This document shows positions 10,101-17,100 of a stretch of DNA of 21,571 bases, in pieces (the first letter of the stretch is position 1; each line of letters starts with the position of its first letter). Origin of the DNA: Scenedesmus sp. ARA3. Its lineage: Eukaryota > Chlorophyta > Chlorophyceae > Sphaeropleales > Scenedesmaceae. The stretch lies in assembly GCA_004335835.1 (NCBI GenBank), contig RWJK01001946.1:1-21571 (forward strand), written 5' to 3'. Below the pieces are notes generated by a model. It made no database searches. It was not told the DNA's origin and was given only the letters and a program-made list of their open reading frames with translations. Both the position numbers and the translations under genes were made by a program.

Positions 10101-11326
10101 GAGGGCCATGCCGAGCGGCTGTTCACTTCGCCCAGCGAGCAGGACCGGCTGCGCAGGTGGGCTGACGCAAGCTGCATCTTGTGTGTTGATGCTGTTCAGT
10201 GTCGCCTTGCGATTGCGTGCTGAGCAGCTGTTCACCTCGCCCAGCGAGCAGGATCGGCTGCGCAGCTGGGCTGTACAAGGCTGGCTACAGCCGTGCATAG
10301 CTCTACATCAAGCTGTGTTGTTCTGGGGCAGGCCCTGCAGCGGCTGCATGTTTGTTGTGTATGATGTGGTTTTGGGATGTGCCTTGTGCATGATATAAAA
10401 CCATGCTCTCCAGATTTTATTGCGCCAAGATGTGGGCTGGCGGTGCACGGCATTGATGTGCATGACAGTAAGCATAGCGTGGGCCGCTTCACGGCTGTTT
10501 TGTGAAATTGTGTGCTCTATGGTGCTCTGCTCTGTGGTCTGTCCGTCACGTCTCATGCCTGCAGTGTGCTGGTGGACATGACCAAGACTGCAGGCGACTT
10601 CAGGGCAGCAGCATGCTGCTTCGTGATGCTGTGCTGCCTAGTGCTCTGCGCCGTGTGCTTCCTTGTTGGCTCAGACGCGCCGCGTAACACATTGCGGTTC
10701 ACCTGCAGCGTGCTGGTGGCATGAAGGGCGTGTCACATTGTTCTGCATGGCTGCGCCGCACTGCTGCCTTTATTGCCTGCAGCGTGCTTGTGGACATGAC
10801 CAAGACTGCGGGCGACTTCAGGGCAGCAGCACACAAGGCGCTTGAGGCAGTGGCTGACGGCCTGCTGCCACGCCTGCGGCCCATCCTGGACGAAGTGGGC
10901 ACGGTGCGTCAAGCGCAGTTTGCACATCACCCTGGGTGCATGCCATCAAAAAGGGCGGATGGCCCACGTGATACTCGCCTGCTTCCAAGCAGTGTGTCAG
11001 CTATTGCGTGAAGTGCAGTCCTGGGCGGCACGCCTAGTTGCAAGTAAAAAATGCAGCAACAGCAGCATCAGCAGCATCAGCAGCGGTGGTAGCAGCAGCT
11101 GTACAGGGGGCTGCAGTCGCGTGCTAGGAGAATCAGCCAGTGCGTTTTGACGTCCATCACAGTATTTCAAGTGCATGGTGTGGCTGGCCCGTGTGTATTA
11201 CACAATCCTGTGCTGCTATGCTGCTGCTGCTGCTGCCGCCCTGCAGACCAGCTACCAGCTGAGTGACGCAGACTACTCCGGTGGCGACCTTGAGGGCGGC
11301 TGGGCGGTGCGGCTGGCTGCTGAATC

Positions 11327-11365
<39 letters not shown>

Positions 11366-12033
11366 GTGCAGACCAGCTACCAGCTGAGTGACGCAGACTA
11401 CTCCGGTGGCGACCTGGAGGGAGGCTGGGTGGTGCGGCTGGCGGGCTGCCTGCAGCTGCAGCTGGCCTGGCTGACGCCGCTGCTGACGCCGGCCTGCTGG
11501 GAGGGGCTCACGCTGCTGCTGCTGGACAAGCTGCTTGCACGGCTGGAGGTGCTGCTGGGCAGGAAGGTGGGGGGCGGTGGCTGGGTTGTTCTCACTTGAT
11601 TCTAGCAGCAGCAGCAGCAGCATCGGCAGCAAGCACAACTATGTGTTGCTGCTGCTGGATAAGCTGCTTGCACGGTTGAAGGTGCTGCTGGCCAGAAAGG
11701 TTGGCGGCATTGGTTACTAGTAGCAGCACCAGCACGATTTGCAGCTAGCACAGCTTCTGCTGCTGCTGGACACGCTGCTGGCACGGCTGCAGGTGCTGCT
11801 GGGCAGGAAGTTGAGTAGCCATGGCTGTACTTGGCACTTGGCTCCTGCAGAAGCGTTGTCGGGCTGCTGTGGCTAGCTGTATGCCAGTTATAGCAATCAG
11901 CCACATGCCTGTATTGTGTGATGTCATATTTGGTTGGTGCTTGCTAGTCCTCCAGTGTCAAGCGCTTGATCTCTATCCCTGCTTCTGCAACTTGAGCTTT
12001 GCTGCGCGGTCGTGTGTGTGTGACGTTGAGCGC

Positions 12034-12082
<49 letters not shown>

Positions 12083-13235
12083 AGGCCTTCAGCCAGCTGG
12101 GTGGGCTGCAGCTGGACAAGGACGTGCGCAGCCTGGTGGCGGCTGCGGGAGAGCTCACCAGCAGGCCCATACGCGACAAGTTTGCGCGCCTGACGCAGGT
12201 GGGCACAGCTGCCGGCTGCTTTGTGTACGTCTTGCTGCTTTTCTATGTCACGAGTCTGCCGTAGTGTGTGTGTGTGTGTGCCGTGGTGTGTAAATAGGAC
12301 GATTCTAGGCATAGTAAAAGCATTACTGCGCACCTTCAAGCAATGCTGGTCCAGAAGCCCCCCTCCCTCCAGTGTGGAGAAGCATGCACTGCAGTTGCAC
12401 GTCATGTGGCGGCTGTTGCGCTTCAAGCTGCAGCTGCCGCTCCATTGCAGGCCAACCTGGGCACCTGGTTGTTGCACGCAGTACTTGCCATGCCTTCAAT
12501 GCAAAACATCCATTCCGGCGTCACCTTCACACACCCACACCCCCTCAACCTGTCGATGTATCCCCCNNNCTTGCAGATGGCCATTGTGCTGAGCCTGGAG
12601 TCTGTGGAGGAGCTTTTGGACTACTGGGGGACACGATTCAACTACAACTTTTGTGCTGACTCAACTGCACCCTTGTCCTCCTGCTGTGCTGCAGATGGCT
12701 ATTGTGCTGAGCCTGGAGTCAGTGGAGGAGTTCCTGGACTACTGGGGCCCCCTGATGCAGACAAATTGTGTTCCGAAACCTGATGTGCCCTGCACACTTT
12801 ACTGTTTGCTGCACCGCAGATGGCCATTGTGCTGAGCCTGGAGTCTGTGGAGGAGTCTTTGAACTACTGGGGGCCCCTGCTGCAGACAGATTGTGTTCCA
12901 AAACCTGATGTGCCCTGCACGCCTTGTACTGTTTGCTGCACCGCAGATGGCCATCGTGCTGAGCCTGGAGTCTGTGGAGGAGTTTTTGGCCTACTGGGGC
13001 ACCCTGATGCAGACAGATTGTGTTCCAAAACCTGATGTGCCCTGCACGCCTTGTACTGTTTGCTGCACCGCAGATGGCCATCGTGCTGAGCCTGGAGTCT
13101 GTCGAGGAGTTTTTGGACTACTGGGGCGACGACACGGGCCACATCACGTGGCGGCTCACGCCCTCTGAGGTCAAGGCGGTGCTGCAGCAGCGGCACGACT
13201 TCAGCAGGGACACCATTGCCGCGCTGCCGCTGTGA
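3186..13235 (+). CDS. COG4: Conserved oligomeric Golgi complex subunit 4, 13 exons, 818 aa
   Basis: COG4 is a subunit of the COG tethering complex, which captures retrograde vesicles at the Golgi and works with SNAREs. Exons by my reading: 3186-3413, 4251-4559, 5760-5902, 6398-6725, 7181-7251, 7640-7857, 8178-8353, 9474-9705, 9997-10156, 10783-10903, 11372-11566, 12085-12198, 13074-13235; they sum to 2457 nt with all phases compatible. Family landmarks in order: [19 protein letters not shown] (exon 1), [17 protein letters not shown] (2), [12 protein letters not shown] (3), [13 protein letters not shown] (3/4 junction), [18 protein letters not shown] (4), [19 protein letters not shown] (6), [23 protein letters not shown] (7/8), [12 protein letters not shown] (9), [16 protein letters not shown] and RDKFARLTQ (12), [14 protein letters not shown] (13). 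Length fits the family (plant and animal COG4 are somewhat shorter). Additions are a Q6 run and a Ser/Arg-rich linker in exon 6. ATG context CACCATGCC. Introns carry repeated exon edges, listed separately. Confidence 0.94.
3832..4250 (+). repeat. COG4 intron 1: four upstream copies of the exon 2 acceptor edge
   Basis: True exon 2 starts at 4251 with ATGCTGGAGCTGGTGCG after TTTGCAG. Copies with their own CAG acceptor start at 3909, 4021 and 4135 (spacings 112, 114, 116), and a shorter one at 3832. Each unit carries about 55 bases of exon sequence followed by intron sequence including GTGTCTCCTGCAAAC, so the duplicated unit straddles the intron-exon junction. I chose 4251 as the used acceptor because only that copy runs on into the conserved COG4 frame. 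Confidence 0.88.
4560..5304 (+). repeat. COG4 intron 2: six downstream copies of the exon 2 donor edge
   Basis: Exon 2 ends GAGGAGCAGCGGCTG before GTGCGT at 4560. Copies of the last about 45 exon bases end at 4679, 4809, 4939, 5068, 5178 and 5303. Those at 4680, 4810, 4940 and 5179 keep GTGCGTGTGT donors; the ones after 5068 and 5303 have lost the GT. Units 4680-4809 and 4810-4939 appear identical over 130 bp, so this duplication is very recent or homogenised. Confidence 0.88.
5512..5759 (+). repeat. COG4 intron 2: two upstream copies of the exon 3 acceptor edge, with pyrimidine minisatellite
   Basis: Exon 3 begins at 5760 with CTGCTGCTGTCAGCCAAGGC after CTGCAG. Copies start at 5512 and 5614, each after CTGCAG and each carrying about 40 bases of exon. 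Between them lies a pyrimidine-rich minisatellite built on CCTCACCTGCCTGTCCTG-like units (about 5570-5735), ending in CACATGTTTCC before each of the last two acceptors. Confidence 0.85.
6169..6397 (+). repeat. COG4 intron 3: two upstream copies of the exon 4 acceptor edge
   Basis: Exon 4 starts at 6398 (GTACATCGACTACATGCGGC). Copies start at 6169 (GTACATTGGCTGCATGCGGC, about 58 bases of exon) and 6278 (GCACATCGACTACGTGCGGC, shorter), each after an AG. The true acceptor is preceded by a long CTG run. Confidence 0.88.
6352..6389 (+). repeat. (CTG)n run before the COG4 exon 4 acceptor
   Basis: About twelve CTG units in transcript sense, followed by ATTGCGCAG and exon 4. It occupies the place of the polypyrimidine tract. 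Confidence 0.9.
6885..6932 (+). repeat. COG4 intron 4: downstream copy of the exon 4 donor edge
   Basis: Exon 4 ends TTGGTAAAT before GTGAGT at 6726. A copy of its last about 16 codons ends TTGGTCAAT before GTGAGTTGCC at 6933. It has three nonsynonymous and three synonymous changes relative to the exon, consistent with relaxed constraint. Confidence 0.85.
7138..7180 (+). repeat. (CTG)n run ending in the COG4 exon 5 acceptor
   Basis: Thirteen or so CTG units run directly into CAG and exon 5 at 7181, with no other pyrimidine tract between. Confidence 0.9.
7252..7340 (+). repeat. COG4 intron 5: three copies of the 5' splice site sequence
   Basis: The donor GTGAGTGCCCATCAAG at 7252 is repeated at 7299 (GTGAGTGCACATCAAG) and 7325 (GTGAGCGCCCATCAAG). 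Here mainly the intron side of the junction has been copied. Confidence 0.75.
8354..9191 (+). repeat. COG4 intron 7: four further copies of the exon 7 3' end with donor
   Basis: The last 26 codons of exon 7 ([18 protein letters not shown]..., 8276-8353) recur at 8468-8545, 8660-8734, 8849-8926 and 9114-9191, each followed by a GT donor (GTGCGT, GTGCGT, GTGGGT, GTGTGT). Spacings are 192, 189, 192 and 265. Relative to the exon, the codon differences are 7 synonymous/0 nonsynonymous, 5/2 plus a one-codon in-frame deletion, 9/0, and 5/1. Three copies are preceded by a possible acceptor, GGAGCAG or GGATCAG. The intervening intron parts (GGAGGCCTTTGTTGTGTTGC...) are also repeated in the first three units. 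Confidence 0.92.
9331..9473 (+). repeat. COG4 intron 7: upstream copy of the exon 8 acceptor edge
   Basis: Exon 8 starts at 9474 (GTCCCTGGCAGCCTGACC). A copy starting at 9331 after TGCTGCAG carries the first 38 codons with only three base changes, two synonymous and one Cys/Arg, then diverges. Using 9331 would add a frame that is not conserved COG4. Confidence 0.9.
9871..9935 (+). repeat. COG4 intron 8: decayed upstream copy of exon 9 start
   Basis: GCTGCCAGCCCAGCTGTTGC to CAACAACATCGACGT mirrors exon 9 (9997 on), including the AINNIDV codons, but the AG acceptor in front has been lost, so it is unlikely to be spliced. Confidence 0.8.
10224..10265 (+). repeat. COG4 intron 9: downstream copy of the exon 9 donor edge
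   Basis: GAGCAGCTGTTCACCTCGCC to CGGCTGCGCAG copies the end of exon 9 (10116-10156), but is followed by CTGGGC rather than GTGGGC, so the donor is dead. Confidence 0.85.
10565..10740 (+). repeat. COG4 intron 9: two upstream copies of the exon 10 acceptor edge
   Basis: Exon 10 starts at 10783 (CGTGCTTGTGGACATGACC). A long copy starts at 10565 after CTGCAG (16 codons before divergence) and a short one at 10709 after CTGCAG (CGTGCTGGTGGC). Confidence 0.85.
11247..11371 (+). repeat. COG4 intron 10: 125-bp upstream duplicate of the exon 11 acceptor edge
   Basis: The first about 80 bases of exon 11 (ACCAGCTACCAGCTGAGTGA...) are present at 11247 and at 11372, each after a CTG run and a GCAG acceptor. 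The upstream copy runs into a stop (GCTGCTGAATCACTG in another frame, then CTG repeats), so 11372 is the productive exon. The CTG run 11328-11363 precedes the true acceptor. Confidence 0.9.
11646..11810 (+). repeat. COG4 intron 11: two downstream copies of the exon 11 donor edge
   Basis: Exon 11 ends CTGCTGGGCAGGAAG before GTGGGG at 11567. Copies end at 11699 (GCCAGAAAG before GTTGGC, donor kept) and 11810 (GGCAGGAAG before TTGAGT, donor lost). They contain a mix of synonymous and nonsynonymous changes. Confidence 0.87.
12037..12081 (+). repeat. (CTG)n run before the COG4 exon 12 acceptor
   Basis: About fourteen CTG units followed by TTGCAG and exon 12 at 12085, again in the place of the polypyrimidine tract. 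Confidence 0.9.
12567..12569. other. Undetermined bases (NNN)
   Basis: Three Ns lie in intron 12, immediately before the first exon 13 edge copy. This may be a small gap or an ambiguous call in a repeat-rich stretch; the true repeat count around it may differ from what is shown. Confidence 1.
12577..13073 (+). repeat. COG4 intron 12: four upstream copies of the exon 13 acceptor edge
   Basis: Exon 13 starts at 13074 (ATGGCCATCGTGCTGAGCC) after CCGCAG. Copies with GCAG acceptors start at 12577, 12695, 12820 and 12947; spacings are 118, 125, 127 and 127. Similarity to the true exon rises towards it, and the 127-bp units next to it share their intron part as well (CAGATTGTGTTCCAAAACC). 127 is not a multiple of three, so reading through a unit shifts frame. 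Confidence 0.93.
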
Positions 13236-13930
13236 CGCACCGTGCCGGGCTCGTGGCAGCACTGTGACAGCAGCGGCATGGTGCACGCAGGGACAACATC
13301 GCTGCACTGCCGCTGTGAAGCGGCTTGCGGCAGCAGCGGTCAGGCCTCAAGCAGGGACACCATCGCAGCGCTGCCGCTGTGAGGTTCAGGCAGTGCCGCA
13401 GCAGCGGCACGACTTCAGCAGGGACACGATTGCAGCGCTGCCGCTGTGACGTGCTTTCAAGCAAGAGCAGCGACGCCATTGCTGCATTGCCGCTGTGAGG
13501 TGCTTTGAAGCAGCAGCGGCACGGCTTACGCAGTTGCTATGGCTCAGTTGGCAACATAATGATGATGGCAATGGCTTATGCAGTGTCGTTATCGCTGTGC
13601 TGCTGCTGTGAGGTGCTTTGAAACAGTGGCACGACTTCAGCAGGGACACCATTGCTGTCCTGCCGCTGTGAAGTGCTTCGACAGCAGCGGCATGGCCATG
13701 CCTGCCATGGCAGCAACACCATTGGTGACAGTTGTTTGATGCAACGGTTGCAGCAGCGGCATGGCTTCAGCAGGGACCGTTGTGAGGCTGTTGGTATAAA
13801 GCAGTTGGTTGAAGATTGATGAGGCGGTCACCATGGTATGGCATCGGCTCGTAAACGGGCAGTGCTCCCGTCGTGTAACACCCTGATTGCAGCGCACAAC
13901 TCAACCAGGGACAACATGGCTGCTGCGCTG
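13236..13930 (+). repeat. Array of decayed COG4 C-terminal copies beyond the stop codon
   Basis: The final coding stretch CAGCAGCGGCACGACTTCAG to GCGCTGCCGCTGTGA (13182-13235) is echoed about nine times in the 3' flank, with recognisable cores near 13270-13315, 13330-13381, 13392-13449, 13455-13497, 13600-13612, 13621-13671, 13683-13725, 13750-13790 and 13890-13930. Most retain the CTGCCGCTGTGA stop-codon end. The unit length is irregular (about 45-70 bp). The array probably forms the COG4 3' UTR. Confidence 0.85.
13874..13878 (+). terminator. COG4: Candidate COG4 polyadenylation signal (TGTAA)
   Basis: CGTGTAACA lies about 640 nt after the COG4 stop, within the post-stop repeat array. This is a plausible 3' UTR length for a green alga. 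Motif only. Confidence 0.4.
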
Positions 13931-14156
13931 CCTCTCTGAAATTGAGGCGGTCAAACTTTGACAGGAGGCGCCTCGGTGGTTTTCCAACAAGATTTGTGAG
14001 CGAAACAGCAAGTTGTTGCGGTTACATATGTTACATATGTGCAGTGTTTGCTGCAGTACACTACAGGCACCCAACCAGTGCACATGCAAGTCATCGCTTT
14101 GGAGCTAGACACAAGATCTGGTAGCTACCAACCGCACAAGCAACCTTCTCTGCCAG
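13931..14156. other. Convergent intergenic gap
   Basis: This lies between the COG4 3' end (+) and the sulfurtransferase stop (-). Apart from the TGTAA pair on the minus strand I see nothing structured here. Confidence 0.5.
14022..14035 (-). terminator. Candidate polyadenylation signals (TGTAA, two) for the sulfurtransferase
   Basis: TTACA at 14022-14026 and 14031-14035 reads as two TGTAA motifs on the minus strand, about 125 nt after the stop codon at 14157. The tandem arrangement and the distance make this a good candidate 3' end. Confidence 0.5.
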
Positions 14157-17100
14157 CTACTGCTGAGCCACAGGCAGCTCACTAGCCGAGTACTCATTCC
14201 AGCTGCCATCATACACGCTCCAACTCCTGTGGCCCAGCCGGTGCAGCGCCAGTGCAGCAGTGCAGGCAGCCACCCCACCATTACAGTAGATCACAACCTT
14301 CTGCTCAACTGCACTGTTTGCTATTTTTTCACTGCTGCTGCTGCTATCAATGCTGCTGCTGTTTGGCAGGGCAATGCCTGCTTGCTGCAGGATCTGCTGC
14401 TGCTGCTCCAGGGGTTTGAGCCAGTCAGTGGCCTCATCTAGCAAGGCAGGCCTAGGCAGGCTGATGGCTCCTGGGATGTGGCCGCCTCTGGGACCTCGCC
14501 GCACCTGCACAGCAGCAGACAGCATGCATTTGTTGATTTCTTTGAGCAAAAGGCCTTTGTTGGAACTAGTGACCGAGTAGCCGACCAGCAGCTGCGGGTC
14601 CGTATTATGCAGCATGCACACAGTTGCTGCAAGGCACGGTGATCCAGCACATGCCAGCTCATGTTGCGCTGCTGCAATGGCGCTGCCCACTTGCATCTGG
14701 CTGGGTCTGTGTCTCGCTATCTGCATCTCCAGATCTGTGCAGCTGCTGCTCACCTGAGCCGTGTATTGTGCTGCAGATCTGGTGTCCAGCAGCACCACCT
14801 GCTGCTGCTGCTGCTGCTGTGAGCCCTGGCCAGCCGGCAGCAGCCCTGCTATGTCTTCCAAGGTGGTGCGCAGCTGCGGCTGCATAGCAGGCTCAAAGTA
14901 AGAGTACACCTGCAGTCATGCATGCACGCGTTGCTTGCAGGAAGCGCAGCATAAACACGCGCAGAGGGCATGTCGAAGCCACCTACTCAGCTGATGCTGC
15001 TTACCTGGCTCAAAGTACGAGTACACCTGCACATGCACATGCGCATGCATGCGTTGGTTGGCAGGAAAGGCATACCATAAACCAGTGAACAGGTGCATGG
15101 TATGCCGGCGCGAGCTGCGCTGGCAGCAGCACTCCGGCGCTTGAAGACAGCAACTGCAGCCTGTGCTGTTGTGCTTCAGGTGCAGCACAGGCTGTGCTGC
15201 AGCTGCCGCCCACCTTGAGGGTGCAGGGCTCAAACAGCTTGCTCGGGTCAGCTGACCCTCAGCCTTTTGTGCAAAGGTTGCGAACCAAAGCGTTGCGCTT
15301 GCCGCAATCCTCACAATCCCCACTTTCTGTTATGAAGAGTGAGTGCCGCCCACCTTGAGGGTGCAGGGCTCAAACAGCTTGCTCGGCTGACCCTCAGCCT
15401 TTTGTGCAAAGGTTGCGAACCAAAGCTGTCGCATGCCGCAATCCTCACAATCCCCACTTTATGTTATGAAGAGTGAGTGCCGCCCACCTTGAGTGTGCAG
15501 GGCTCGTACAGCTCAGCCGGCCGGCCCTCAGCCGCCCACCTGCCCCAGCCTCCTTCCAGCAGCAGGGCTGAGGGGTGGCCAGCGACAGTCAGCAGCCACC
15601 ACAGCCGCGCGGCAAGCATGCCGTCACCAGCATCGTACGCCTGCACAGGAGCACAGCAGCGTGTGTAAAAGTGCATCAGTCGTTGCACATGCTGCAAGCA
15701 GCAGCTACCGCAGCTGCGCCGCGCTGCCATCAGACCGTCACCAGCATGCAGCAACCTGGGCGCAACAAACAAGTATGCAGCGGTCAACCGCGTCACATGC
15801 CTGCACTGCAGGCTGCTGGCAGCAGCTTGGCGCGGCGCCACATGTGCAGCGGCAGACAGCAGTCATGCAGAAGAACTTGTGTAATGAACATAGTGAGTGC
15901 CATGCACCTGGTCTGACAAGCACCACCACTGCCTTGTGCCTGCTGACACACACACCGCTGGCTTCAAGCCGGGGGCAATGTCCCTGCTCATACTCATACC
16001 CGCAGGCTTGTTCCTGCTGACATGCACACACACCACTGACACTAGTGCGCAGCGCCCCAACCAACACTAACTTGCGCAAATGCATGCTTGTGGCATAGGG
16101 GTCGAGCCAGGGACAGTCCCTGCTACCATTTACCACCATCGGCTTGTCCCTGCTGACTCCCTTGGCCTCCAGTGCTGCAGCCAGGTGACAGCCCCAATGC
16201 CAAGACACACCACACACACTGGCTCAAGCCGTGGACAGTATCCCTGCTAAAGCTCACCACCACTGGCTTATCCCTGCTGACCCCCTTAGCCTCCAGTGCT
16301 GCAGCCAGCAGGTCGGGCTGCATCTGCAGCTGCACCGGAGCCCCTGCTGATGTGTCCACTGCATCCTTTGTCCAGTCAAAGAACACAGCCCCCTGCAGCA
16401 GTGCACAGCAGCAGCAGCAGCGACAACACCACTTTGCATCAGACCTTTCCGGCGCTGACAGAGCCAGAGCAGCACTAGCAGCAGCAGCAGCAACAGCAGC
16501 AGCAACAGTGATAGCAGTGAATTCCCCTGCCCTGTAGCGCCATTTTCCAGCAGCAACTCATACGTCTTTAGCAAGCACGGCATGGCAACCATCACACCAA
16601 GCGCTGCTGCTGCCACTGCTGCTGCTGCTGCTGCTGCTGCTGGCTCACTGGTATGTGGCCTTCCAGGTATGCGGCGTAATCTGCTACATAGGTTGACTGC
16701 TCCACTCCTTCCCCCACCAGCACACTGTCAACATGGCCCCTGACATCCAGAATGCTGACCTGGACAGCAAACATAAGGCACAGCCAACGGCGCAGCGGGC
16801 AGATCAAAACATGCTGCGCAGCATGCAGCTGCACCGCCCACTTTGATGTTTGAGGGTTGCACTGTCAACATCGCCCCTGACGTCCAAAATGCCGACCTGG
16901 CAAGTAAATATATATGACGCAGTCAATGGACAGCGGCAGTAGCGACAAGCCATGCAGCATGAAGCTGGGGATGTCCTATGAGAGAGGATAGTTACATGTG
17001 GGTCCTGGCACCATATTGGATGGTTTGAGCCACAAGAGGTTGAACACATGGTCTGAGACCAAGGAGGAGAGTGAGCACGGTAGAACACAATGCACACCCT

